Assembly: GCF_012933655.1 (NCBI RefSeq) | Contig: NZ_JABBJJ010000010.1 | Coordinates: 22,955 to 86,954, forward strand | Source of the DNA: Pyxidicoccus fallax | Lineage (GTDB): Bacteria > Myxococcota > Myxococcia > Myxococcales > Myxococcaceae | Length of the DNA: 64,000 nt | Reading direction: 5' to 3' | In this document: piece by piece, positions 21,385 through 29,478 of the stretch | Numbering within the stretch: position 1 is the first letter of the stretch | How the letters are laid out: every line of letters starts with the position of its first letter | Notes under the pieces: model-generated | The model's input: the letters and a program-made list of their open reading frames with translations, nothing else | What the model was told of the DNA's origin: nothing | Database searches by the model: none | Made by a program: the position numbers and the translations under genes

Positions 21385-21749
21385 GCGGGATCTCCGCTCT
21401 CACGGTTGACGACAGCCATGTCCAGACTTCCAGAGGCGAGCAGCACCGGCTCGGGCTCCTGGCCCTCGCGGTAGACCTGCACGCCCAGCTTGAGACTCGC
21501 GGGGCCCACGTGCTCCACGCTGGCCACCAGCCTCAGCCAGTCCTGGAAGCGCGCGGCGGCGCGGTAGCGGATGCGCAGCTCCCGCACCCGCAAATCCAAC
21601 CCCTGTCCTCCGAGCGCCCCCAGCCCCGTGCCCCGGCGCTCCAATTCCTCCAGCGCCGCCGTCTCCAGCAGCGAGGCGTAGCGGGAGAAGTGGACGACCC
21701 CGGACGCATCGGTGTCCACGTGCTCCACCCGGTGGCGCAGGGGCGTCAT
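21333..21749 (-). CDS. 4-hydroxybenzoyl-CoA-thioesterase/YbgC-type hotdog thioesterase
   Basis: A 138-residue hotdog enzyme. The N-terminal signature HVDTDASGVVHFSRY contains the catalytic Asp (D14) of the 4HBT/YbgC family, followed by the long hotdog helix (YASLLETAALEELE) and the strands LRIRYRAAARF and LGVQVYRE. It should hydrolyse an acyl-CoA or acyl-ACP thioester, for chain release or editing. It overlaps the aminotransferase gene upstream by ATGA (21746-21749). Its C-terminal tail, rich in Pro/Ser, overlaps the start of the dehydratase gene. Confidence 0.85.
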   Translation of the reverse strand: MTPLRHRVEHVDTDASGVVHFSRYASLLETAALEELERRGTGLGALGGQGLDLRVRELRIRYRAAARFQDWLRLVASVEHVGPASLKLGVQVYREGQEPEPVLLASGSLDMAVVNRESGDPACIPPTLSASLVPSPSP

Positions 21750-23140
21750 GACCCGGTCTCCACGAACCGCCGGGTGCCCTCGCGGATGCGCTCGACGATG
21801 TGCCGCAGGTCGTCCTCGCCCGCGATGAGCGGCGGAGCGACGCGCATGGCGGGGAACAGGTAGCGCAGCCCGTGGGAGCGCCGGCCCGCTCCGGCCATGA
21901 ACTCCACGAAGACGCCGGCCTCCAGGAGCCGGTGGCGCAGACGCGTGAGGCCGCCCGAGGCACGCTCGGTCAGCTCGATGCCGTTCATGTAGCCCAGGCC
22001 CCGGACCTCCAGGAACAACTCCGGGAACGCCTCCACCACGTCGCGACGCAGCCGGGCGCGCAGCTCCTCGCCCAGCGCTCCAGCGCGCTCGACGAGCCGT
22101 TCCTCCTCGAGGTACCGCAGGCCCGTGCGCATCAGCGCGCAGGTGAGGGGCCGAAGGTCCGACGTGGACACCGCGCCGCTGGAGCGCACGGACAGCTCGC
22201 GCCGCGCGATGACCATGGACGTGGAGACGGCGCCCATGCCCAGGCTCTTGCCGATGACGGTGATGTCGGTGGGGATGGGCCCCTCCTCATCCGTCATGGC
22301 GAAGAAGCGGCCCGTCTTCGCGAAGGTGAGCACCTCGTCCGCCACCAGGAGCACGCCGTGCTCACGGCACAGCCCCGCCAGCCGCCGCAGATAGCCCGGC
22401 GGTGGCACGAGGATGCCGGCGTCACCCTGGATGGGCTCGACGAAGACCGCGGACAGCTTCGAGCCCTGCTCGGCGAAGAAGCGCTCCAGCACCTCCCGCT
22501 CGCCGAAGGGCAGGAACGCCACGTCCAGGCCGAAGGGCGGCTCGGTGGCCGGCGGGGGCAGGCCCATGCGGTAGTGCCGGCGATTGAGCAGCGGCACCAG
22601 TCCGCCCGTCCACCCATGCCAGGCGCCCTCGAAGGCCAGCACCGTCCTCCGCGCCTCGCGGCCCGGCTTCACCGTCAGGCGCCTCCGGTCGAAGCCGGAC
22701 TCCAGCACCAGCCGCAGCGCGAGCTCCAAGCCCTCCGAGCCGGAGTTGCGGCCGCTCGCGTGGTACTCGCTTCCCGGGAAGCGGTCCGCCCAGCGACCGC
22801 CGGGGCCGAACAGCTCCTCCAGCAGCCTCGTCCGCTCCAGCGAGCCCAGCTCGTCCGTGACGTAGCCGCGCTCCAGGCCCTCCCGCAGCGCTTCGTGGAG
22901 GCAGGGGTGACCCGCGCCCAGACAGGCGCTGGCGTAGCCGCCGCTGGCGTCCATCACCTCCAGCACCCGGCCCGCGTCCGCGCCTTCCAGCGGAACCATC
23001 TGCTGCACGAGCCCACGCGCCCGCAGGCACGCGAAGGGCAGGCGCCCGCCGCCGTAGTGGTCCATCTGCAGGGCCAGTCCGGCGCGCAGCCGTTCCAGCT
23101 CCGCGCCTTCCAGCCTCCCTCCGGGAGCGGGAACCTTCAC
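21746..23140 (-). CDS. Class III PLP-dependent aminotransferase
   Basis: A 464-residue fold-type I aminotransferase of class III, the family of GABA, ornithine and beta-/omega-amino-acid transaminases and glutamate-1-semialdehyde mutase. It has a Ser/Gly-Ser-Glu phosphate cup (RNSGSEGLELALR), GAWHGWTGG, the PLP-ring Asp in VADEVLTF and the Schiff-base lysine around residue 297 (TVIGKSLGMGA). It could transaminate a keto or aldehyde carrier-bound acyl chain, giving an amine for later acylation by the NRPS C2 domain, which is inference. The start is GTG at 23140, overlapping the ACP stop by GTGA. Confidence 0.88.
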   Translation of the reverse strand: MKVPAPGGRLEGAELERLRAGLALQMDHYGGGRLPFACLRARGLVQQMVPLEGADAGRVLEVMDASGGYASACLGAGHPCLHEALREGLERGYVTDELGSLERTRLLEELFGPGGRWADRFPGSEYHASGRNSGSEGLELALRLVLESGFDRRRLTVKPGREARRTVLAFEGAWHGWTGGLVPLLNRRHYRMGLPPPATEPPFGLDVAFLPFGEREVLERFFAEQGSKLSAVFVEPIQGDAGILVPPPGYLRRLAGLCREHGVLLVADEVLTFAKTGRFFAMTDEEGPIPTDITVIGKSLGMGAVSTSMVIARRELSVRSSGAVSTSDLRPLTCALMRTGLRYLEEERLVERAGALGEELRARLRRDVVEAFPELFLEVRGLGYMNGIELTERASGGLTRLRHRLLEAGVFVEFMAGAGRRSHGLRYLFPAMRVAPPLIAGEDDLRHIVERIREGTRRFVETGS

Positions 23141-23409
23141 CGCGCGCCCCCAGCGGACGAGGCCTTCAGGCCCGCGATGAGCGTCGCGATCTGGTTCACC
23201 GTCCGGAAGTTCTCCGAGTTGAAGTCCTCGTCGGAGATGCTCACCTTGAACTCGTCCTCGCAGATGACGCGCAGCTCGAGGAAGCCCACCGAGTCCAGGC
23301 CGATGACGGACTGCAGACCGTCATCCGCGCCGATCTGCTCCGGGGGGAGCTCGACGAACAGGTTGTTGATGAGAATCTTCTTGATGCTTGCCGTCAGCTC
23401 TTCATGCAT
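23137..23409 (-). CDS. Acyl carrier protein, operon B
   Basis: A 90-residue ACP with phosphopantetheine Ser40 in VIGLDSVGFLEL. The chain is acidic and helical, with the extra residues of PKS/FAS II-type carriers (FNSENFRTVNQIATL). It is distinct from the operon A ACP (78 residues, GMDS). It should carry chains made by the KAS II/KS-like pair and accept the class III aminotransferase or MaoC reactions. ATG 23409 has an AGAGGAA site. The stop overlaps the aminotransferase start by GTGA, and the QOR stop lies 20 bases upstream. Confidence 0.88.
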   Translation of the reverse strand: MHEELTASIKKILINNLFVELPPEQIGADDGLQSVIGLDSVGFLELRVICEDEFKVSISDEDFNSENFRTVNQIATLIAGLKASSAGGAR

Positions 23410-23429
23410 GTGTGGAGTTCCTCTCTCTG

Positions 23430-24422
23430 TCAGGGCCGATCCGCGTCCACGGTGAGCACGAGCTTCCCGATGTTGCGGTTGGCCTCCATCTCCGCCAGCG
23501 CCGCTCCCACGTCCTCCAGCGGGTACCGCGCGTGGATGACGGGGCGCAGCTCCCCCCGGTCGAGCACTTCCATCCATCGCTGGCGGAAGCGCTCGTTCAC
23601 CTGGCGCTTCTCGCGCATGGGCCGCAGCCGCAGCGACGAGCCCTTCACCTGCAGGCGGCGCTGCACGACGCGCAGCAGATCCACCTGCGTGGACATGCCG
23701 TCCAGCAGCCCCACCAGCACCAGGCATCCCTCGTGTCCCAGCACGGACAGGTTGCGTTCCAGCCACGCGCCGCCGATGAAGTCCATCACCAGCGGGACAC
23801 CCTCGCCGTGCGTCAGGCGGAGGACCTCGTGGACGAAGTCCTGCTCCCGGTAGTTGAAGACGGCGTCGGCGCCCAGCGCGCGCAGGGCCTCCATCTTCGG
23901 CCACGTACCCACCGTGCAGTACGTGGTCGCTCCCACGTGCCGGGCCATCTGAACCATGGTGGTGCCGATGCTGCTGGCCGCCGCGTGGATGAGCACCGCC
24001 TGCCCGCGCTGGAGCCCACCGAGGGTGAAGAGCGTCTCGTTTGCGGTGAGGCAGGACTCCGCGGTGGCCGCCGCCTCCGCGAAGTCGAAGCCCTCGGGAA
24101 TCGGGAGAGCCATGCCCTGGTCCAGCAGGCAGTACTCGGCGAGCCCGCCGCCCTCCACCACGCCGAAGACGCGCTGCCCCCGGGTGAAGCCCTTCACGTC
24201 CTCACCCCAGGCCTCCACGGTGCCGGCTATCTCCACGCCGGGGATGGAGGACTGACCCTCGGGGACGTGGTACTCGCCCTGGCGCTGCAGCAGGTCCGCG
24301 CGGTTGAGCGCCGTGGCATGCACCTTCACCCGCAGCGCCTCGCGCGTGGGCACCGGCTTCGGCACCTCGCGCAGCTTCACCACCTCCGGCCCGCCGGAGC
24401 CCTCGAAGATGACGGCCCGCAT
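23430..24422 (-). CDS. Zinc-free medium-chain reductase, quinone-oxidoreductase/enoyl-reductase type
   Basis: A 330-residue MDR of the NAD(P)H:quinone oxidoreductase (QOR, PIG3-like) group. It begins MRAVIFEGSGGPEVV and has ALNRADLLQRQG, SIPGVEIAGTV and the NADPH-binding HAAASSIGTTMVQMARH, where classical zinc-binding cysteines are missing. Such enzymes reduce enoyl or quinone substrates with NADPH. Enoyl reduction of a MaoC product is plausible. Only 4 bases separate it from the MaoC gene, and an ACP follows 20 bases later. Confidence 0.85.
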   Translation of the reverse strand: MRAVIFEGSGGPEVVKLREVPKPVPTREALRVKVHATALNRADLLQRQGEYHVPEGQSSIPGVEIAGTVEAWGEDVKGFTRGQRVFGVVEGGGLAEYCLLDQGMALPIPEGFDFAEAAATAESCLTANETLFTLGGLQRGQAVLIHAAASSIGTTMVQMARHVGATTYCTVGTWPKMEALRALGADAVFNYREQDFVHEVLRLTHGEGVPLVMDFIGGAWLERNLSVLGHEGCLVLVGLLDGMSTQVDLLRVVQRRLQVKGSSLRLRPMREKRQVNERFRQRWMEVLDRGELRPVIHARYPLEDVGAALAEMEANRNIGKLVLTVDADRP

Positions 24423-24426
24423 GGCG

Positions 24427-24957
24427 TCAGTACCTCGCCCTTTCCTCGACGGCCCGCTCGCGGGTGGGCACGAGGAAGCTGCGCTCGAACGAGAGGAACA
24501 CCTCGCCCTTCGCCGTGAGGCCCACCGTCTCGCAGGTGATGATTCCCTCTCCCGTCCGGCGGGTGGACAGCCGCTTGGACAGGATGCGGCTCTCCGCGTA
24601 GAGGGTGTCCCCCGCGAAGACGGGGTGCGTGAGGCGGATCTTGTCCCAGCCGAGGTTGGCGGTGGCCCTGCCGCTCGTGCTGCGCACGCTCATCCCGCAG
24701 ACGATGCTGAACGTCACCAGGCTGGAGATGAGCGGCCGCTCCCACACCGTCTGCTCGCAGTACGCGGCGTCGAGGTGCAGCGGCGACGGGTTCATGCACA
24801 GCGTGTTCATCAGGACGTTGTCGGCCTCCGTCACCGTCCTGCCGGGCCGGTGCTCGAAGACGTCCCCCACGGTGAAGTCCTCGTAGTGGAAGCCGAGGAC
24901 CTCCCGGTACCGCTGGGGCCCAACCTGCTTGTAGCCGGTGATTCCGGTGCCCTCCAT
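24427..24957 (-). CDS. MaoC-family hydratase/dehydratase
   Basis: A 176-residue hotdog protein of the MaoC family, with the pattern YEDFTVGDVFEH, the hydratase segment DNVLMNTLCMNPSPLHLD holding the Asp/His-type residues, and PVFAGDTLYAESRI. The family interconverts hydroxyacyl-CoA and enoyl-CoA, and some members act on mesaconyl-CoA or beta-methylmalyl-CoA. The gene lies just after a CoA-ester lyase and an oxoamine synthase, so a hydroxy-dicarboxylate or hydroxy-ketone CoA intermediate is possible. The start ATG is 24957, with GAGGAC 10 bases upstream. Confidence 0.85.
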   Translation of the reverse strand: MEGTGITGYKQVGPQRYREVLGFHYEDFTVGDVFEHRPGRTVTEADNVLMNTLCMNPSPLHLDAAYCEQTVWERPLISSLVTFSIVCGMSVRSTSGRATANLGWDKIRLTHPVFAGDTLYAESRILSKRLSTRRTGEGIITCETVGLTAKGEVFLSFERSFLVPTRERAVEERARY

Positions 24958-24988
24958 GGCGTGCGTCCTCGCGTCCCGTGGGTGGGCG

Positions 24989-26221
24989 TCAGAAGTGGGA
25001 GAGGATGTCCTTCACGTCGTCGCAGAACTTGCGGACCTGCTCGAGCGTGAGGTCCGCGCGCATCATCACGCGCACGCCGGCCTCGCCCCGGGCGACCACG
25101 GGGAAGAACACCGCCGAGCAGTAGTAGCCCCGCTGGTACAGCTCCGCGGACAGCCGGATGGCCCGGTCCTCCTCGCCCACCTGGATGAGGCGGATGGGCA
25201 TCCCGTTGCCCGCGTGCGCCGAGGGGAACTGGCTGTCGAAGTACTGGATGTTGCGCTGCAGCTGGTCCTGGAGCTGGCGCAGCTCCGGCGAGCGGTGCAG
25301 CTCGATGCTGGCCAGCGACGCACCCAGCGACGGCACCTGGAGATTCTGCGACCAGGCCAGCGGCCCCGCGTTCCGGTAGAGGAAGTCGAAGATCTTCTCG
25401 CTGCCCAGCATGGCGATGCCCCCCGCGCTGCCGAACGCCTTGGCCAGCGAGGCCACAATCATCGTCAGCGGGTTCATCTTCAGGCGCGAGCGCACGTAGC
25501 CCTCGCCGCGCTCGCCGGTGATGGAGAGCGAGTGCGAGTCGTCGATGTAGAGGAACAGCCCGTAGCGCTCCTGGAGCTGCAAGAGCCCCTCCAGCGCCGT
25601 CAGCCCGCCCATGGAGTAGGCGCCGTCCGCGACGTAGGCCACGCGGGGGTACTTCTTGCAGACGTCCTCCAGGTAGTTGAGGTCGTTGTGCGGGCTCGTC
25701 AGCACCAGGGCCTCATCGCCGCAGATGGGCTTGATGTAGGCCATGGAGAAGTGACAGAAGCGGTCGAACACCATGACGCGCGGCTGGCCGTCCTCGGTGA
25801 CGTGGCCCGAGGCGAGCAGCGGGAGGATGCCCGCGGTCAGCGCGCTGCACGTGGCGCCCGGCAGGGTGGGGCAGCCGTACAGCTCCCGCAGTCCTTCCTC
25901 CATGCGCGCCATCAGGTTCAGCCGGATGCGCAGCGTGGACATGGACAGGCTGTTGGTGCCGGCTTCCCGGAGCGCGTCGATGGAGCCCTGGAGGATCTTC
26001 GGGTGGTGGTTGAGGCCCAGGTACGAGCACGAGCACAGCGTCATGAACTCGTGGCCTGTCTTGGTGTCGATGAGCCGGTTGTTCGACTCGAAGTCCACCT
26101 TGATGCCGATGAGGCCGTTGTCCTTGGCGTGCTGCCAGCCACGGTCTCCCACGGCGATGAGCTTCTCGTTGTTGCGATAGCGCCGGGGACCCAAGACGCT
26201 CTGCGCGCTGCTTGCTTCCAT
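24989..26221 (-). CDS. Alpha-oxoamine synthase (AONS/KBL/ALAS/SPT family)
   Basis: A 410-residue PLP enzyme. It has SCSYLGLNHHP, the start of the family core. FCHFSMAYIKP carries the His that stacks on PLP, IDDSHSLSITGERG carries the conserved Asp and His, and the Schiff-base Lys lies near 261 (IVASLAKAFGSAGG). This family decarboxylatively joins an amino acid to an acyl-CoA or acyl-ACP to give an alpha-amino ketone. In a carrier-protein cluster that gives amino-ketone precursors, for example for pyrroles or aminocyclopentenones. The substrate here is unknown. ATG 26221 is supported by GGAGGAG 7 bases upstream. Confidence 0.9.
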   Translation of the reverse strand: MEASSAQSVLGPRRYRNNEKLIAVGDRGWQHAKDNGLIGIKVDFESNNRLIDTKTGHEFMTLCSCSYLGLNHHPKILQGSIDALREAGTNSLSMSTLRIRLNLMARMEEGLRELYGCPTLPGATCSALTAGILPLLASGHVTEDGQPRVMVFDRFCHFSMAYIKPICGDEALVLTSPHNDLNYLEDVCKKYPRVAYVADGAYSMGGLTALEGLLQLQERYGLFLYIDDSHSLSITGERGEGYVRSRLKMNPLTMIVASLAKAFGSAGGIAMLGSEKIFDFLYRNAGPLAWSQNLQVPSLGASLASIELHRSPELRQLQDQLQRNIQYFDSQFPSAHAGNGMPIRLIQVGEEDRAIRLSAELYQRGYYCSAVFFPVVARGEAGVRVMMRADLTLEQVRKFCDDVKDILSHF

Positions 26222-26276
26222 GTGGACTCCTCCTGGGGGCACTGGGAACCGCGGGGTGGGGGATGCGCGGAGGGCT

Positions 26277-27125
26277 TCAGCCCTCCTGGGGGCCGAACTC
26301 CTCGAGCGTGCGCTTCGCCGCCTCGACGAACGGGGCACCCATCATGGTCCCCTCCACCACGCAGATGTTGAAGTCGCGGGCCTGGCTCTCCTTGACGATC
26401 TTCCGCGCCTTGCGCAGCGTGTTCTCGTCCGGGGAGAAGGCCTCGTTGATGATGTCCACCTGGCGAGGGTGGACGGCGGCCTTGCCGCTGAAACCCATGC
26501 TCCGGGCCAGCCGGCATTCGTTGCGCAGGCCCTCCACGTCCGCCATGTCGAACAGCGGCGAGTCGACGACCTGCACGTTGGCACCCCGCGCCGCGGAGAC
26601 GAGCTGGGCGCGCGCGTAGTGCAGGGGCTCCCACGAGAGGGACGCGCCGATGCTGAAGGAGTAGTCCGCCGAGCCGAACACGAGCGCCTTGAGCCTCGGC
26701 GTCGCGCGGGCGATGGCGTGGACGTTCTCCACGCCTCGCGGGGTCTCCACCAGGGCGAGCAGGTCCACCTGCGCGCACGCGGGGCCGAGCACCTGCTCGA
26801 CAATCTCCAGGTCCCTCGGCGACTCCACCTTGGGGACGAGCACCGCGTCGGGCTTGACGGCGTAGTTCCGCAGGGCGAGCAGGTCCCTCATCCCCTCGGG
26901 ACGGGTGACGGCGTTGATGCGCACGGCCAGGCGGCTGGACGACCCGCGCGGTGCGGAGAAGAAGGACTCAGCCTGCTGCCGCGCGGCGTCCTTGTGGCTG
27001 GCGGCCACGGAGTCCTCGAGGTCCACCAGACTGATGTCCGCGCCCGACTGCTGTCCTCGTGCGAAACGGTCCACGGCCAACGCCGGGGTGAACAGGATGG
27101 AGCGGCAATACCGGGTGAACCTCAT
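26277..27125 (-). CDS. HpcH/HpaI-type CoA-ester lyase (citrate-lyase beta family)
   Basis: A 282-residue TIM-barrel lyase of the CitE/malyl-CoA lyase type. It has YCRSILFTPALA, SLVDLEDSVAA, LVETPRGVENV carrying the Mg-binding Glu, FGSADYSFSIG and GFSGKAAVHPRQVDIINEAF, the conserved end of this family. These enzymes cleave or form beta-hydroxy acyl-CoA from a small acyl-CoA and glyoxylate or oxaloacetate-like partner, with Mg2+. It is the first gene of operon B, so it probably makes or consumes the CoA substrate used by the next genes. ATG 27125 follows GGAGG by 7 bases. Confidence 0.88.
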   Translation of the reverse strand: MRFTRYCRSILFTPALAVDRFARGQQSGADISLVDLEDSVAASHKDAARQQAESFFSAPRGSSSRLAVRINAVTRPEGMRDLLALRNYAVKPDAVLVPKVESPRDLEIVEQVLGPACAQVDLLALVETPRGVENVHAIARATPRLKALVFGSADYSFSIGASLSWEPLHYARAQLVSAARGANVQVVDSPLFDMADVEGLRNECRLARSMGFSGKAAVHPRQVDIINEAFSPDENTLRKARKIVKESQARDFNICVVEGTMMGAPFVEAAKRTLEEFGPQEG

Positions 27126-27316
27126 GATTGCCTCCGGGGTAGGGGCCTGCTTGACGCGCACCCGTGCCAGGGCCTTCCGGTGAGAGACCGGCGGCCCGCT
27201 CGAGGCGCGATGTCCTTGGTTTGATGATTGTCTGGGTACTCTCGTTACGCGGCGCCGTCAAGAAGGCGTGCAATCAATTGCAGAGAATCCCCATGCAATG
27301 TGTTGATATGTCTTTT

Positions 27317-27364
27317 CACATAGAAATACGTGTCTCTACGTTTAGTCACGTATTTCTGGATGTG
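27317..27364. promoter_or_regulatory. Large inverted repeat, probable operator upstream of operon B
   Basis: An AT-rich island in a GC-rich region. A perfect 11+11 inverted repeat is AGAAATACGTG (27322-27332) and CACGTATTTCT (27347-27357) with a 14-base centre, extended outward by CACAT (27317-27321) and ATGTG (27360-27364) across a 2-base bulge. The centre also contains a third TACGT. It lies about 190-240 bases upstream of the operon B start, on the side where its promoter must be. Size and symmetry fit a dimeric repressor operator. A phase-variable or hairpin RNA role is possible, but no gene reads across it. Confidence 0.5.
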
Positions 27365-27656
27365 GAAAGCATCGAGACCCGGAGTGCGGGGAGGGGCGTC
27401 CGGGACTCGAGCGGCATGGCTGCCACGGCGCGTCAGGTAGCGGCGTTCATTCCGCGCACGCAACTGGGGTTCATGGCGGCGGTGGTGGCCGCGTGGCGGG
27501 CGCGCTCCCGGGGCTCATTCGGGGTCGGGCAGCAGCTGCGTGCCGCCCTAACCCCGGGCCTCGCGATGGGGCTCACCGCATTCATCGTCATCCACTACGA
27601 CTTCCGGCTCTGGCTGGGCGACGCCGAGGTACGGCGGCTCGTCGCCGTGCCGTGGG
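27365..27656. other. Stretch without a recognisable gene; possible gene remnant
   Basis: Together with 27126-27316 this fills the 530 bases between operon B and the next lipoprotein gene. A plus-strand frame from about 27416 reads MAATARQVAAFIPRT... and ends inside the antisense of the lipoprotein gene. Its third codon positions are G/C-rich like real genes, but it matches no family I know, lacks a good RBS and merges into the neighbour. I leave it as a possible remnant. Confidence 0.25.
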
Positions 27657-28061
27657 TTACTTCACGCGCCCCTGCCCGGCGAGCTCGCAGTCGGACCGTG
27701 ACACCTGCCCGAAGCACTTCACCAACGTCAGCGTCCCACGCTCCACGTGATTGAGGGTCCCGGCCATCTCGCATGTCGGCTCGATGCGCTCACGGGTCTG
27801 CCCGACCTGCCGCCAGTGCTCAATTCGCAGGCCCTCACCCCACCGCGGCTCCGTGGAGGTCTGGAAGGCTCCGCTTTGTTCGGGCACGGCGAGGGTGAAC
27901 TTGCCGTCTTCCAGTGGAAGCGCGGGCGCCCCAGCCACGTTGAACTCCATCGCGATGCAGCCATTGAACTTCTCGGGAACCACCCACCGCAGCCCTGGCT
28001 GATTCCCCGCGCAGGAGAGCAGCGACAGCGCGAGGCACACGAAGCCGAGTCGTCTATCCAT
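27657..28061 (-). CDS. Small exported lipoprotein, possibly DUF6843-like
   Basis: A 134-residue lipoprotein. The signal peptide has the lipobox LLSC, Cys about residue 18 (LALSLLSCAGNQ). The mature part begins RWVVPEKFNGCIAMEFN, a pattern seen in small lipoproteins of the DUF6843 type, and ends with a Cys-rich C-terminus (PTCEMAG, LVKCFGQ, SDCEL). ATG 28061 is favoured by GGGGGA about 7 bases upstream; longer in-frame starts give no signal peptide. It is transcribed alone. The P450 fragment follows on the other strand. Function unknown. Confidence 0.7.
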   Translation of the reverse strand: MDRRLGFVCLALSLLSCAGNQPGLRWVVPEKFNGCIAMEFNVAGAPALPLEDGKFTLAVPEQSGAFQTSTEPRWGEGLRIEHWRQVGQTRERIEPTCEMAGTLNHVERGTLTLVKCFGQVSRSDCELAGQGRVK

Positions 28062-28152
28062 ATCGTCCCCCATGAATGCGGAGACGGTACCTGTGCTCGT
28101 CGAGCACGGGCGGAAACAAAACCATCGGACACCGATAACCACGGGTTATTGA

Positions 28153-28734
28153 AGAGCCGGCACGTCCCAGGTGCTGCACGACCTGCAGGATGAGCTCGCG
28201 GTGCTCCAGGGGGAGGCGCCCACGCATGAGCAGTTCGCCGCGCTGCCGCTGCTCGATGCCGTCGTGAAGGAGAGCATGCGGCTGCTGTCACCGGTGGCCT
28301 TCACCGCGCGCACCGCCGCCAAGGGCGCGACGCTCGCGGGACATGAGCTGCCGGAGCGGGCGGAGGTCTTCATCAGCCCGCTCGTCACGCACCGGCTCCC
28401 CGAGCTCTACGAGCACCCGAACCGCTTCTTGCCCGAGCGGTGGCTGAAGGGTGAGCCTCCGTCGTCTTGGGCATACCTGCCGTTCGGGGCCGGTCCGCAC
28501 GTGTGCGTGGGCTCGAGCCTCGCCGCGCTCGAAATCCGCCTGACGCTCGCGATGCTGCTGCAGCGCTTCACGCTCCTGCCTCCCGAGGGCGCGCGCATCG
28601 ACCACCGGGTGCAGGCGACGCTGTCGACGAAGGCGGGAATGCCGATGCGGGTGCTGCCGAAGCAGCGCGTCGAGCGGCCCCCGCGAATCACCGCGGACAT
28701 CCGCGAGCTTTTCGACGTTCCCGCCGGTGTCTGA
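28153..28734 (+). pseudogene. Truncated cytochrome P450 (C-terminal half only)
   Basis: A C-terminal P450 fragment of about 190 residues. Clear features are the K-helix ExxR (KESMRLLSPV), the PERF-like segment FLPERWLKG and the haem-binding loop FGAGPHVCVGSSLA with the thiolate Cys. The reading begins at the J-helix (VLHDLQDELAVLQG). An in-frame TGA at 28150 precedes it, so the N-terminal half (helices A to I, including the oxygen-binding Thr) is missing. It cannot be an active P450, so I call it a pseudogene. The breakpoint lies close to the promoter of the upstream lipoprotein gene. Confidence 0.85.
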
Positions 28735-28807
28735 TTGCCCGGTACCGCCGCGTCACTCACCCTGGATTCGGCCCCGTGTGGCGGGCCACGACGGAGGGAG
28801 GACGACC

Positions 28808-29350
28808 GTGGGGCACTGGAATCGGGGCTTCGAGCTGCTACGCGCGCAGAGAATCCACGTCGCGCCCGGACTGACCGCCGCCGAGCTCGCGCAAGCGGAG
28901 GAGAGGTTCCAGTTCCGCTTCCCGCCCGACCTCGCCGAATTCCTCCGTGAGGGACTGCCGACAGGCGACGGGTTCCCGCGCTGGCGCACCCTGGATGCGA
29001 CGCTGAGCAGGCAGTTCGGGTGGCCGCTCGAGGGGATGCTCTTCGACGTGGAGTGCAACGGGTTCTGGGTCGATGAGTGGGGCGAGCGCCCCGAGGACCT
29101 GGAGGCGGCGAAGCGAATCGCCACCGAAGCGGTGCGCGCCGCGCCGGTGCTCGTGCCGGTCTACGCGCATCGCTACCTGCCCGCGGAGCCGCTCGAGGCG
29201 GGCAACCCGGTCATCTCCGTGCACCAGACGGACATCATCTGCTACGGGCACGACCTCGCCTCGTACTTCGAGGCGGAGTGGGGCGTGGGATACCAGGCCG
29301 CCGTCCGGCACGAACTCTGCCGGCCCATCCGGTTCTGGCCCGTGGGCTGA
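28808..29350 (+). CDS. SMI1/KNR4-like (SUKH) family protein
   Basis: A 180-residue protein with the SMI1/KNR4-like fold: N-terminal helices with PGLTAAELAQAEERFQFRFPPDLAEFLREG, the family signature, then a beta-sheet and Trp-rich C-terminal half. In bacteria SUKH proteins often are immunity proteins for polymorphic toxins. No toxin is adjacent, so the role is unassigned. GTG 28808 follows GGAGGGAGG by about 6 bases and is chosen over an ATG 27 codons upstream that overlaps the P450 remnant. A strong hairpin terminator follows. Confidence 0.75.
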   Translation: MGHWNRGFELLRAQRIHVAPGLTAAELAQAEERFQFRFPPDLAEFLREGLPTGDGFPRWRTLDATLSRQFGWPLEGMLFDVECNGFWVDEWGERPEDLEAAKRIATEAVRAAPVLVPVYAHRYLPAEPLEAGNPVISVHQTDIICYGHDLASYFEAEWGVGYQAAVRHELCRPIRFWPVG

Positions 29351-29368
29351 CGGCGCGCTCGGCATGAC

Positions 29369-29395
29369 CCCGGCCCGCCACGGAAGCGGGCCGGG
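29369..29395. terminator. Hairpin terminator after the SUKH gene
   Basis: A perfect 9-base inverted repeat CCCGGCCCG / CGGGCCGGG with a 9-base loop, 19 bases after the stop at 29350. GC-only stem without a T-run, as in other strong terminators of this window. Confidence 0.65.
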
Positions 29396-29478
29396 CTCTC
29401 TGCCATCAGGGCGCCGGAGGGTCGGTCACCGTCCATCGCGCACTCGCGTGTTGCCGGCTTCCCGTTGCGACCTCTCCC

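Noticed and set aside
27416..27754. A real gene reading MAATARQVAAF... on the plus strand
   Set aside because: Third-position bias looks gene-like, but it has no RBS, no family match and runs into the antisense of a clear lipoprotein gene; kept only as possible remnant.
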